DNA from: Deltaproteobacteria bacterium
GTDB taxonomy: Bacteria; JAEEML01
DNA length: 20,397 bases
Direction: 5' to 3'
Assembly (NCBI GenBank): GCA_016283195.1
Contig: JAEEML010000178.1
Coordinates: 1 to 20,397 of the forward strand
Part shown: positions 6,402 to 13,895 of the stretch, one piece after another
How the letters are laid out: each line of letters begins with the position of its first letter
How positions within the stretch are numbered: position 1 is the stretch's first letter
The notes under the pieces: model-generated
The model's input: the letters and a program-made list of their open reading frames with translations, nothing else
Told to the model about the DNA's origin: nothing
Databases searched by the model: none
Translations under genes and position numbers: made by a program

Positions 6402-9400
6402 TTACGAAGCGGAGCTCTCTTCCATAACAAAGGCTTCCAAAACATCGCCTAAGTGGATATCCTGGTAATTTTCAATACCGATACCGCACTCGTGGCCACT
6501 TTGGACTTCGCGCACATCATCTTTAAGGTGGCGGAGCGAAGCTATCTTGCCTTCAAAGACCACTATATTATCGCGCAGGAGACGCACTTCAGCCGTTCTG
6601 GTAACTTTGCCGCTAATAACCTTGCAACCGGCAATAGTGCCAACTTTAGGCACCTTGAAAGTCTGGAGCACTTGAGCGCGGCCCAAAACTTTTTCGCTGA
6701 TAACCGGCCTGAGCATACCGTTCATAGCCGCTTGAATATCATCAAGGACATCATAAATAACGCGGTATGTCTTCACATCAACATGCTCTGTTTCCGCAAG
6801 AGCAGCGGCTTTGGCATCCGGGCGCACATTGAAGCCCACAATGATGGCTTTGGAAGCAGCAGCCAAAATAACATCACTCTCGGTAATGGCACCGACGCCA
6901 GCGTGGATAACTTTTACCTCCACCTCATCATTAGCTTGGCTACCGATAGTCTCTTTGAGGGCTTCCATAGAGCCCTGAACATCGGCTTTAACCACCACCT
7001 TGAGCTCTTTCTTGCCCTCCTGGCCCATCTTGGCCAAAAGCTCCTCAAGAGAAGCCGAGCCGCTACTCTTATTGGCATCTTTGGCTTTATTGATGCGCAT
7101 TTCGGCCAGCTCTTTGGCTTTATCAAGACTTTCCACGGCATTGACACTGTCACCGGGAGTGGGCACAGCATTAAGGCCTTGAATTTCCACAGGAACTGCC
7201 GGACCAGCCTCTTTCAGCCTGCTGCCGCGGGCATCTACTAAAGCACGCACTTTGCCATAAGCCGAACCGGCGATAACATAATCACCGATTTTTAAAGTAC
7301 CGTCTTGCACCAAAACAGTGGCTACCGGGCCACGCCCCTTATCGAGCTGGGCTTCAATAACCACACCGGAAGCAGCTTTATGGGGATTAGCAGTGAGCTC
7401 CAACATCTCGGCTTGCAAGAGAATGCTCTCCAAAAGCTCGGAAACGCCTTCGCCTTTAACAGCAGCAGTTTTGACAAAGATAGTCTCACCGCCCCACTCT
7501 TCGGCCACCAGACCATATTCGGTTAGAGCTTGCATAACCCGCTCAGGATTGGCACCGGGGAGGTCACATTTATTAACAGCCACAATAATTGGCACTTTGG
7601 CCGCCTGAGCATGGTTTATAGCCTCAATAGTTTGCGGCATCACGCCATCATCGGCCGCCACAACAAGGACTACAATATCGGTGACTTGAGCGCCGCGCGC
7701 CCGCATAGCCGTAAAGGCAGCGTGTCCCGGAGTATCAATAAAAGTGACTGTACCGCTGGGAGTGGCAACAGAATAAGCACCAATATGTTGGGTAATACCG
7801 CCATGCTCATGTTTGGCCACATCAGAAGCTCTAATGGCATCGAGCAGAGAGGTTTTACCATGATCGACATGGCCCATAACGGTAACCACCGGCGGCCGCT
7901 CTTCCAGATCTTCCGGTTTATCCTCAGAAATATCTAGCAGCTCTTCTTCCGTGGTAGAAACATTCTCCACCCGGTAGCTATATTCATCAGCTACCAGCTG
8001 AGCTGTTTCCAAGTCGATGTAATCATTGGTTGTTACCATCATACCAAGGCCCATGAGCTGTTTGATAATGGCCGCGGCCTTAATACCAAGGCGTTGGGCT
8101 AAATCAGCTACGGTGATACGATCTTCTATTTTTATCACCCGCTTACTCTCCTTGACCTCGGTAATCTGTGTATGAGCCACCGGCCCTTTATGCACTTTTT
8201 TCTTTCTCAGGCGACTGGTTGCTGGCACCCGTTCGCGCATTTCCATAAGATCGCGCTTAGTAAACTGCTGACGTCTTCCGCCGCGCCCCATGCCGTCTTG
8301 GTCAAAATTATCGTGATCATAATCGTTGGCCCGCCGGCGCTCGCGCATATTAACTTCAGTAACCTGGCTTAAAGCCATAGAAACCTTAGCCATTTCATCA
8401 AGAGACATAGTGGGAACAGAGGATTGAGAATTATATCCGCGTCTCTCACCGCCTTGATAACCGCCGCCTTGCCCCGGCCGCCGCTCACCATTATTTTGAT
8501 AACCTGGCCGGCCGCCACCTTGTGGGCCATTACTGCCTGGCCGCTGGCCGCCACGCGGTCCGCCGCGATTGGCCTGCATACGCTCAATAAGCTTTTCGCG
8601 GTCAATAACGCGAATAACCCTGGAACCCGGCAATTGAGCCGGTGCCGATGCCGGAGCTGTCTGAGTAGCTGATGCTGCCTGGTTGATAACCGGAGCTGCA
8701 GGGGGAACAGATGCAACAGGGGCAACAGGCGCAGTAGTGGCAGTGGGCACAGAAGAAGCCGTCTTCACCACCGGCACAGGCTGCTTAACAAAAACATCAT
8801 TATTTTTAGGCTCTTTTTTCTCGCTTGTCTCAGCATTTACTGCCACATGAGCAGGCTTTTCCGGCTCTTCAGGTAGCGCCGACTTAACAATAACTGGAGC
8901 CGGTTTATCAGCATCACCATCGGATTCTGCCGCCACTTTATTATCACCGACCGGCGTTTCAACATCATGAGCAGTGTTTACAACATTTTTTGCCAAATTC
9001 TTACCCTCGAGAGGCACCTCCGATTTAGCAGTAACAGGCGCAATATTATCTTTGCCTACCACCGCTTGCCCCTCTTCTTCCGCTTTGCCGGCCGCTTTGA
9101 TTATATCGACATCGGCGTTATTAATATTTTCCGCTTTTTCTTCCGCTTTAACAACAGGCTCTTTATCTTTTGCCGGTTTCACTGCGGCTTTTTTAATAAT
9201 CATAAAGCCTTTACGCTGTTTAGGCTTATCATCGCTATTTTCTTCTGGAGTTTCCGGCTTATCTGCGGCATCGTCAACATTCTTCTCAGCCGCTTTGGCA
9301 GCACCTTTTAGCAGATTTCGCGCTTCGTCTTCATCTACGGTAACAAGGCGGGACTTAATCTCCAGGCCCGCTTCACGTAGCTTAGCTACTAGCTCATCAC

Positions 9401-9449
9401 TACTTATACCCATTTCTTTTGCAATTTCATACACACGGCGCTTTGCCAT
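6402..9449 (-). CDS. infB: Translation initiation factor IF-2
   Basis: GTPase that places initiator tRNA on the 30S subunit and promotes subunit joining. It is 1015 residues, a long-form IF-2. In order: N-terminal IF2_N module (about 1-50, RVYEIAKEMGISSDELVAKL); a long Lys/Glu/Ala/Asp-rich then Pro/Ala/Val-rich linker; a Gly/Arg/Gln-rich tract (about 295-343); a second IF2_N module (VADLAQRLGIKAAAIIKQLM); and the G domain with GHVDHGKT at 526-533, DTPGH, NKCD and the TAAVKGEGVSELL region. The C-terminal beta-barrel domains follow to the end. It is the last gene of the rimP-nusA-ylxR-infB operon. A GGGAG lies about 9 bases before the ATG. The usual downstream rbfA/truB are absent, and the gene ends tail to tail with lptD. 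Confidence 0.97.
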   Translation of the reverse strand: MAKRRVYEIAKEMGISSDELVAKLREAGLEIKSRLVTVDEDEARNLLKGAAKAAEKNVDDAADKPETPEENSDDKPKQRKGFMIIKKAAVKPAKDKEPVVKAEEKAENINNADVDIIKAAGKAEEEGQAVVGKDNIAPVTAKSEVPLEGKNLAKNVVNTAHDVETPVGDNKVAAESDGDADKPAPVIVKSALPEEPEKPAHVAVNAETSEKKEPKNNDVFVKQPVPVVKTASSVPTATTAPVAPVASVPPAAPVINQAASATQTAPASAPAQLPGSRVIRVIDREKLIERMQANRGGPRGGQRPGSNGPQGGGRPGYQNNGERRPGQGGGYQGGERRGYNSQSSVPTMSLDEMAKVSMALSQVTEVNMRERRRANDYDHDNFDQDGMGRGGRRQQFTKRDLMEMRERVPATSRLRKKKVHKGPVAHTQITEVKESKRVIKIEDRITVADLAQRLGIKAAAIIKQLMGLGMMVTTNDYIDLETAQLVADEYSYRVENVSTTEEELLDISEDKPEDLEERPPVVTVMGHVDHGKTSLLDAIRASDVAKHEHGGITQHIGAYSVATPSGTVTFIDTPGHAAFTAMRARGAQVTDIVVLVVAADDGVMPQTIEAINHAQAAKVPIIVAVNKCDLPGANPERVMQALTEYGLVAEEWGGETIFVKTAAVKGEGVSELLESILLQAEMLELTANPHKAASGVVIEAQLDKGRGPVATVLVQDGTLKIGDYVIAGSAYGKVRALVDARGSRLKEAGPAVPVEIQGLNAVPTPGDSVNAVESLDKAKELAEMRINKAKDANKSSGSASLEELLAKMGQEGKKELKVVVKADVQGSMEALKETIGSQANDEVEVKVIHAGVGAITESDVILAAASKAIIVGFNVRPDAKAAALAETEHVDVKTYRVIYDVLDDIQAAMNGMLRPVISEKVLGRAQVLQTFKVPKVGTIAGCKVISGKVTRTAEVRLLRDNIVVFEGKIASLRHLKDDVREVQSGHECGIGIENYQDIHLGDVLEAFVMEESSAS

Positions 9450-9471
9450 AAACCTAGTCTCCCACTAAATC

Positions 9472-9502
9472 TAGCTGTCTGCTTAAACCAGCACGACAGC
9501 TA
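9472..9502 (-). promoter_or_regulatory. Stem-loop between ylxR and infB
   Basis: TAGCTGTC (9472-9479) pairs perfectly with GACAGCTA (9495-9502). Inside it TGCT (9480-9483) pairs with AGCA (9490-9493), leaving one bulged base at 9494 and a 6-base loop. On the mRNA strand it starts 4 bases after the ylxR stop and ends 22 bases before the infB start. No U-run follows, so it does not look like an intrinsic terminator. RNA processing or modulation of infB translation is the more likely role (inference). Confidence 0.55.
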
Positions 9503-9505
9503 TTA

Positions 9506-9928
9506 TCAGTTTCTGTCAGACACAGACAACTCATTTTTAAGAGTTGCCAATATTTTCATAGTACTGTTAAAACTTAAAGCAGCCTTAGCGGTACTATCTA
9601 AATTATTATTTTGCAAATCCTGCCGCCGTTTTTCCACATAAGCGGCTAATACTGCTTCCAGTTCAGCTAAAAAAGCACTCAGCGACTCGCCGGCGGCTAA
9701 CTTACCTTTTAAGCTATTTAGGCATTTTTTATTAGGACATATATACAAAGAACGCCCGGTAATATGGCCTCTCGGCGGTTGCCAAGCCCAACTACTATCG
9801 CTATGGATAAAGCGCAACATATCGCCGGCACTTTTGCGCTCGCGGCAAGCGGCACAGCGCCGCACCGGCCTTGGCAAAAAAGCACTTTTGGGCTCTTTTG
9901 GCGCTTTGGCAATAGCAGCTTTAACCAT
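9506..9928 (-). CDS. ylxR: YlxR family (DUF448) protein
   Basis: Small basic protein of the YlxR/DUF448 family, 140 residues. The family core is at about residues 21-75: RRCAACRERK, then a MLRF strand and GRSLYICPNKKC, giving the cysteine pairs CxxC and Cx4C typical of the fold. The last half (about 76-140) is a helical extension beyond the usual family length of about 90-100. The gene stands between nusA and infB, its conserved position in many bacteria. In Firmicutes this protein has been described as an RNase P modulator and as a nucleoid-associated regulator; which applies here is unknown. The ATG starts 5 bases after the nusA stop. The ylxQ (L7Ae-like) gene that often follows is missing. 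Confidence 0.88.
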   Translation of the reverse strand: MVKAAIAKAPKEPKSAFLPRPVRRCAACRERKSAGDMLRFIHSDSSWAWQPPRGHITGRSLYICPNKKCLNSLKGKLAAGESLSAFLAELEAVLAAYVEKRRQDLQNNNLDSTAKAALSFNSTMKILATLKNELSVSDRN

Positions 9929-9933
9929 TAAAT

Positions 9934-11652
9934 TTATTCTCCATCAGTAGCAGCTGCAGTCTCATCGGCAACCGCCTCTTCATCTAAGCCGGGTATGCGC
10001 ATTTTGCCGTCCACAAAAGTAATACCGGCTTCTTCCACATCTTTAGCCAAATTGGCTTCTTCCTCTAAAAGTTGCTGAGCCGCAAATTTAAATTGCTTGG
10101 CTTTACGAATACCAATATTGGCAATAAGAGCCAGCGCTTCCAAATCGTTAGCCTCGGCCAGTTGATCTACGCGTTCATAGCCTTCCTTGGCTAATTCATC
10201 GGCAATACGATCACCAATACCGCGAATCATCATAATTTTTTCGCGTTCGCTCATGCGGCGATATTCTTGAAGGCGACGACCAATTTTAATATGTTCTTCA
10301 AGACGCTTGGCATCCTCTTTGGCTTTTTCTTCCTGCACGCGCTCTTTTTCGGCAACTTCACCGGCAAGTTCCAAAATAGAATGAATAGTGTCTGGATTCA
10401 TGCCGGGAATTTCCACCAGCATAGAGGGGCTACAAGCGGCCAAATCACCGGCTGAGCGAATACCGTGGTTGTATAGAGTTTGAATCATAAAGTCGTTGAG
10501 ACCGGTAATCTGGCTCAAACTGGCCCAAGCGCGGTCGCGAATTTCTCTAATTTTGGCCTCGGAATAAACATCCAGCTTCCAGCCGGTGAGCTGAGCAGCC
10601 AGGCGCACATTCTGCCCTTTGCGGCCAATAGCCAGAGAGAGCTGATCATCGGGAACGATAATTTCCATAGCGTGGCGGGCTTCGTCGATAAGCACTCTGG
10701 TTACCTCAGCCGGAGCCAAGGAGTTACAAACAAAGGTGGCAATATTGTCGGACCAGGTGACAATATCAATCTTTTCGCCGCGCAGTTCATTAACCACGGA
10801 CTGCACGCGAGCACCCTTCATACCAACACAGGCGCCAACCGGGTCAACATCGCGATCGTAGCTACTAACGGCGATTTTAGAACGCAGGCCCGGCTCGCGG
10901 GAAACGCTCTCAATGCGCACAATACCGTCGGCAATTTCGGGAACTTCCATTTCAAAAAGTTTAACAACGAGCTCGGGAGTGGCTCTGGAGAGAATTATCT
11001 GATGGCCGCGCCCGGCGGGGAGGACATCAAGAACATAAGCCTGAATGCGGTCACCGGCGCGGTAGCTCTCACGCGGGCATTGCTCTTTAACCGGCAAAAC
11101 GGCTTCGGTACGGCCCAGGTCAACAATAATATTGCCGCGTTCAAAACGGCGGATAATACCGTTAATCATCTCGCCTTTACGATCTTTATATTCGGTATAG
11201 ATCATATCGCGTTCGGCATCGCGCCAGCCCTGAGTGAGCACCTGCTTAGCGGCCTGAGCGGCAATGCGGCCAAAGCTGCGATTATAGGTTTTGATGTGCA
11301 AAATATCGCCATAAGCTTCATCTTGCTCTTTAGCCAGCTCTTTATCAGCATCCAGATAATACATCTGGAAAACCATTTCATCGCCGGGCTCAACATCAAT
11401 ACCGTTAGCTTCGCACTCGGCCTGGGTAATCTCGTTATCAGGATCTTCGATATGGTCCACAACTGTAATAGTTTGGGTAATATCTACCGAGCCCTTTTCG
11501 GGATTATATTTGGCCTCCAAATTACGATGTTCGCCAAAAGTTTTGTGGGCAGCCGCTAAAATAGCGTTTTCCACCGAGGAGAGCAGCACGTCTTTGCTTA
11601 TACCCTTTTCTTTGGCAATCATTTCGATAACGGTATTCAGTGATTCTTCCAT
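9934..11652 (-). CDS. nusA: Transcription termination/antitermination factor NusA
   Basis: RNA polymerase-binding elongation factor controlling pausing, termination and antitermination. Domains in order: N-terminal polymerase-binding domain (ESLNTVIEMIAKEKGISKDVLLSSVENAILAAAHK), S1 domain (GEMINGIIRRFERGNIIVDLGRTEAVLP), two KH domains (DPVGACVGMKGARVQSVVNEL and LSLAIGRKGQNVRLAAQLTGW), and C-terminal helix-hairpin-helix repeats as in proteobacterial NusA. It ends in an Ala/Glu-rich acidic tail. The open frame extends to an ATG at 11679 (581 residues). I prefer the ATG at 11652 (572 residues): it aligns with the E. coli first Met and has GGAGG 11 bases upstream, whereas the ATG at 11679 has no visible ribosome site, although it follows the rimP stop by only 6 bases. 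Part of the rimP-nusA-ylxR-infB operon. Confidence 0.95.
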   Translation of the reverse strand: MEESLNTVIEMIAKEKGISKDVLLSSVENAILAAAHKTFGEHRNLEAKYNPEKGSVDITQTITVVDHIEDPDNEITQAECEANGIDVEPGDEMVFQMYYLDADKELAKEQDEAYGDILHIKTYNRSFGRIAAQAAKQVLTQGWRDAERDMIYTEYKDRKGEMINGIIRRFERGNIIVDLGRTEAVLPVKEQCPRESYRAGDRIQAYVLDVLPAGRGHQIILSRATPELVVKLFEMEVPEIADGIVRIESVSREPGLRSKIAVSSYDRDVDPVGACVGMKGARVQSVVNELRGEKIDIVTWSDNIATFVCNSLAPAEVTRVLIDEARHAMEIIVPDDQLSLAIGRKGQNVRLAAQLTGWKLDVYSEAKIREIRDRAWASLSQITGLNDFMIQTLYNHGIRSAGDLAACSPSMLVEIPGMNPDTIHSILELAGEVAEKERVQEEKAKEDAKRLEEHIKIGRRLQEYRRMSEREKIMMIRGIGDRIADELAKEGYERVDQLAEANDLEALALIANIGIRKAKQFKFAAQQLLEEEANLAKDVEEAGITFVDGKMRIPGLDEEAVADETAAATDGE

Positions 11653-11663
11653 ACCCAGCATTT

Positions 11664-11668
11664 CCTCC
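11664..11668 (-). promoter_or_regulatory. Ribosome binding site deciding the nusA start
   Basis: GGAGG on the minus strand, 11 bases before ATG 11652 and only 2 bases before an in-frame ATG at 11661. It lies inside the longer frame starting at 11679. The spacing is long but within the workable range. Confidence 0.45.
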
Positions 11669-11685
11669 AGCCCAAGCATAAAAGC

Positions 11686-12144
11686 TTAGTAAATGAGTTT
11701 CCCTTTTATAATATCTGCCAGCGCTACTTCCGCCGGGGTTCCGTCTGCGGTTTTCAAAGAAACCACTCCGTTTTCCGCTGCGGCAATTTCACCGGTAATT
11801 TCTTCAGTTTTATCGGCAACTTCACTATTTTTATAAACTATTTTCACCTGTTCGCCGACTTTACGCCAAAAGTCACGTTCGCTCTTTAGAGGGCGATCGA
11901 GCCCGGAAGAAGAAACTTCCAGCGTATAGGCGCCTTTAATAGGATCTTCGGCATCCAGCATATCGCTTATAAGGTGATTTAAATTGGTGAGGTCATCCAA
12001 ATCAACCCCGCCCTGTTTATCAACAAAAACAGCCAAGCGGCTTTTTTTATTGGCTGTAAAGTTAATCTCCACTAAGTCAAGGCCCAGTGAATCCACTAAA
12101 GGATTTATGAGTTCAAACAATTTGGTTTCAATTTTAGAGCTCAC
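11686..12144 (-). CDS. rimP: Ribosome maturation factor RimP
   Basis: Cytoplasmic assembly factor for the 30S subunit, 152 residues, normal length. The N-terminal domain carries LGLDLVEINFTANKKSRLAVFVDKQGGVDLDDLTNLNHLI, and the family signature YTLEVSSSGLDRPLKSERDF sits at about 93-112. The C-terminal part (about 115-152) is the small Sm-like barrel. Translation starts at GTG 12144 with AGGAG 6 bases upstream. It is the first gene of the nusA-infB operon and is served by the strong promoter at 12262-12290, leaving an untranslated leader of roughly 110 bases. Confidence 0.95.
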   Translation of the reverse strand: MSSKIETKLFELINPLVDSLGLDLVEINFTANKKSRLAVFVDKQGGVDLDDLTNLNHLISDMLDAEDPIKGAYTLEVSSSGLDRPLKSERDFWRKVGEQVKIVYKNSEVADKTEEITGEIAAAENGVVSLKTADGTPAEVALADIIKGKLIY

Positions 12145-12150
12145 TATACA

Positions 12151-12155
12151 CTCCT
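12151..12155 (-). promoter_or_regulatory. Ribosome binding site for the GTG start of rimP
   Basis: AGGAG on the minus strand, 6 bases before GTG at 12144. No in-frame ATG nearby has a comparable site. Confidence 0.75.
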
Positions 12156-12261
12156 GCCCCCAGCTTAACAGCCTCTAACTCTGCCAAAATATGGTGGAAT
12201 CAGTGGAAAAAGCAGCAAAGGAGGGACAAAACCAAGGGCCATTTCCACAAAGGCTGGGCTC

Positions 12262-12290
12262 CTTATAAGCCAAAGAAAAATGCTTGTCAA
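12262..12290 (-). promoter_or_regulatory. Promoter of the rimP-nusA-ylxR-infB operon
   Basis: On the minus strand TTGACA (12290-12285), a 17-base spacer, and TATAAG (12267-12262). A perfect -35, ideal spacing and 5/6 in the -10 make this the best promoter in the window. The -35 box overlaps the -35 of the opposite-facing promoter. Confidence 0.75.
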
Positions 12291-12312
12291 GGGCACTTTA
12301 TCTGGCTAGTCT
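12284..12312 (+). promoter_or_regulatory. Probable promoter of the repeat-lipoprotein gene
   Basis: TTGTCA (12284-12289), 17-base spacer, TAGTCT (12307-12312). The -10 is weak by E. coli standards but resembles the TAGACT boxes before lipoprotein paralogue 3 and mnmG. It would give a leader of about 150 bases before ATG 12476. Confidence 0.5.
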
Positions 12313-12313
12313 A

Positions 12314-12332
12314 TTTTTTCCGGCGGAAAAAA
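12314..12332 (+). promoter_or_regulatory. 19-bp palindrome at the predicted transcription start
   Basis: TTTTTTCCG-G-CGGAAAAAA, a perfect dyad of 9-base arms around one central base, starting 2 bases after the -10 box. Position and symmetry suit a repressor operator. As RNA it could also form an 8-bp hairpin with a 3-base loop at the 5' end of the leader. No bound protein is known. Confidence 0.5.
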
Positions 12333-12401
12333 CTATTGCCGGCTAATCAAGAAATTTAACATCTTGAGTCCCGTGTAAAAGAAACAAACACCAAACCTTT
12401 A

Positions 12402-12460
12402 TTAAGCTTTTTTTATATGGACAAAAACCGGCTTAAGAGCTAAAAGCGGGCGGTTTTTTT
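12402..12460 (+). promoter_or_regulatory. Terminator-like hairpin with a competing stem (possible attenuator)
   Basis: AAAAACCG (12423-12430) pairs with CGGTTTTT (12451-12458) and runs into a seven-T tract (12454-12460); GCTT/AAGC (12431-12434/12444-12447) can extend the stem. This is terminator-like and sits directly before the ribosome binding site. An alternative stem, TTAAGC plus TTTTT (12402-12412) with AAAAA (12423-12427) and GCTTAA (12431-12436), uses the same left arm, so the two cannot coexist. This suggests conditional readthrough, by inference. Confidence 0.4.
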
Positions 12461-12464
12461 ATGG

Positions 12465-12470
12465 AGGAGG
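12465..12470 (+). promoter_or_regulatory. Ribosome binding site deciding the start of the repeat lipoprotein
   Basis: AGGAGG, 5 bases before ATG 12476. The upstream in-frame ATG at 12461 lies within this site's own flank and directly after the T-run, so it is unlikely to be used. Confidence 0.85.
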
Positions 12471-12475
12471 AAACC

Positions 12476-13735
12476 ATGAAGTCAAAATTATATTTATCAG
12501 TTTGTTTATTAACAACCATGTCGCTTCTATCACTGAACGCCTGTCGTGAAACGGAGCAAGATCCTTGTAATGAGCCACCGGCAGCAGAATGCAACGCCGA
12601 CGATAACTCCTACATCACCTATGCCGAGCAAGGCAAAAGAGTGGAGGGAAATTGCCGGTATGAGCCAACCTACCACACCTGCCCCAACTGTCTGGCTACC
12701 TGTATGGGCAAATGTGATGGGGTTGAATGTTCTGGCTCCCCGGCCGGCAATCCCTGTAAAATCAACGGCAGGTGCGCTGTAGAAAATAGCGAGCCCTTCT
12801 GCTTATACCAAAATGCCCTCAATGGCACAAAATGTCCGGCCGGTGTCTGTTACAATGGTGAATGCGTAGAATGTTACCAAGACAGCCAATGCAACGATAT
12901 CCCCTCAGGTGATGCCAAGTGTTGGGAACGGAGCTGCAATCAAGGCCAATGCACTTATAACCTTCCAACTACGCCTTTGTTCTGCCTGGAACCAAGCTGC
13001 AATAACGGTTACGAGACTAAAGCTATTAGCTGTAGCGCTGATGGGGCTTGTCTGGATGCGGCCACTGCCCCGGTTTTTTGCAATGGCTTCGCCTGTCAAA
13101 AAGATGTTTGCTATAGCAGCTGTGAAAACAATAAACAATGTATCAAAGGTTATCACTGCAGTGAAAGTATCTGCGTAAAAAATACTGATGCCGATACTGA
13201 TGCCGATAGCAACACTGACAGCAATACCGACAGCAATACCGATAGCAACACCGATAGCAATACTGATAGCAATACTGATAGCAATACCGATCTTCCGGCT
13301 GGGGTTTGTTCCAGTGATCTTGATTGCAGTAGAGACAATTTCTGCATGCAGGCCAGCGATGATGTCATGGGCGTCTGCGTCGATGGCAATCTCAATTCGC
13401 CCTGTATTGATAGCCTGGATTGCAAAGACGACTATGTATGTGAAACTAATCCCTGTTATTTGCACGGCGGTGTTGAAGAAGATGGGTGTGAACCGGACGC
13501 AAACTCCGACGCGCAAAATATTTGCGTAGATATTCCCAGTACCATACCAGTAGTTATTGTATACCCTTGTTATAGCGATGCCGATTGTAATGGCAATGAA
13601 AAATTCTGTGTACAGGAAAATGAAAATAGCCGTGGCTATTGTGAAGACGGCGGCAAGCGCTCTAGGTGCTATAATAACGACGACTGTCTTGATTCCTTAT
13701 CATGTGTCAATAATAGATGCACCTTAGTGCGATAA
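12476..13735 (+). CDS. Large cysteine-rich lipoprotein with DSNT tandem repeat and Dickkopf-like modules
   Basis: Probable outer-membrane or surface lipoprotein, 419 residues from ATG 12476. The signal peptide ends at lipobox LNAC with lipidated C23. Three parts follow. First, a cysteine-dense region (about 24-235) with many C-x-G-x-C and CxxxC clusters. Second, a low-complexity linker (about 236-271), NTDADTDA followed by seven perfect DSNT units. Third, C-terminal modules (about 275-419) with repeated C-x-S/D-x-D/L-DC, FC and G-x-C motifs (CSSDLDCSRDNFC, CYSDADCNGNEKFC, CYNNDDCLDSLSC), as in Dickkopf-type cysteine-rich domains of Myxococcota-like lipoproteins. Asp repeats in such proteins may bind Ca2+ and act as spacers (inference). 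It has its own promoter and a long leader. Ligand or function unknown. Confidence 0.85.
   Translation: MKSKLYLSVCLLTTMSLLSLNACRETEQDPCNEPPAAECNADDNSYITYAEQGKRVEGNCRYEPTYHTCPNCLATCMGKCDGVECSGSPAGNPCKINGRCAVENSEPFCLYQNALNGTKCPAGVCYNGECVECYQDSQCNDIPSGDAKCWERSCNQGQCTYNLPTTPLFCLEPSCNNGYETKAISCSADGACLDAATAPVFCNGFACQKDVCYSSCENNKQCIKGYHCSESICVKNTDADTDADSNTDSNTDSNTDSNTDSNTDSNTDSNTDLPAGVCSSDLDCSRDNFCMQASDDVMGVCVDGNLNSPCIDSLDCKDDYVCETNPCYLHGGVEEDGCEPDANSDAQNICVDIPSTIPVVIVYPCYSDADCNGNEKFCVQENENSRGYCEDGGKRSRCYNNDDCLDSLSCVNNRCTLVR
13205..13288 (+). repeat. Seven tandem 12-bp units encoding DSNT
   Basis: Seven head-to-tail copies of GA(T/C)AGCAA(T/C)AC(C/T), differing only at third codon positions. Degenerate relatives at 13181-13204 encode NTDADTDA. 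The unit length is a multiple of three, so gain or loss of units changes linker length without a frameshift. Confidence 0.95.
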
Positions 13736-13798
13736 CCTCTATCGCTTCGCGCTTTTCTAAGATCTCTCCCCCTAGCTTGTTGGATTTTTAATAAAATC

Positions 13799-13823
13799 GC
13801 CCCTCCCCCATGGAGGGAGGGGC
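13799..13823. terminator. GC-rich hairpin between convergent genes
   Basis: GCCCCTCCC (13799-13807) pairs perfectly with GGGAGGGGC (13815-13823), loop CCATGGA. On the minus strand it is followed by GATTTTATT, so it best suits termination of mnmG. On the plus strand no U-run follows, and it may only block or stabilise the lipoprotein transcript end. Confidence 0.6.
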
Positions 13824-13895
13824 TCATCTGCATGAATTTACAAATATTTTATGGGGTAAGGTCTAAGTAAACGCCAGCGGTAGGAACAAGAGTAT

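Larger units (their letters stand above)
12145..12475. other. Divergent control region between rimP and the repeat lipoprotein
   Basis: 331 bases with no credible gene. It holds the two overlapping promoters, the 19-bp palindrome, and a leader with two mutually exclusive hairpins before the lipoprotein start. The rimP side (12145-12255) is an untranslated leader in which I see no strong fold. Confidence 0.7.

Noticed and set aside
6453-7241. 262-codon plus-strand frame opposite infB
   Set aside because: Antisense of the conserved C-terminal half of IF-2, with no ribosome site or recognisable domain.
10480-11559. Long plus-strand open frame (359 codons) opposite nusA
   Set aside because: It is the antisense of a complete, motif-rich nusA; its translation shows the biased composition of a shadow frame (many Asn, Ile, Gly) and no domain.
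13181-13288. Regular repeats considered as a CRISPR array
   Set aside because: The 12-bp units are contiguous, lack spacers, and encode a clean peptide repeat in frame.
12905-13516. Minus-strand 203-codon frame rich in Ile/Ala/Val/Gly
   Set aside because: It looks like a membrane protein only because it is the antisense of the DSNT repeat; the real gene on the plus strand has a signal peptide and ribosome site.
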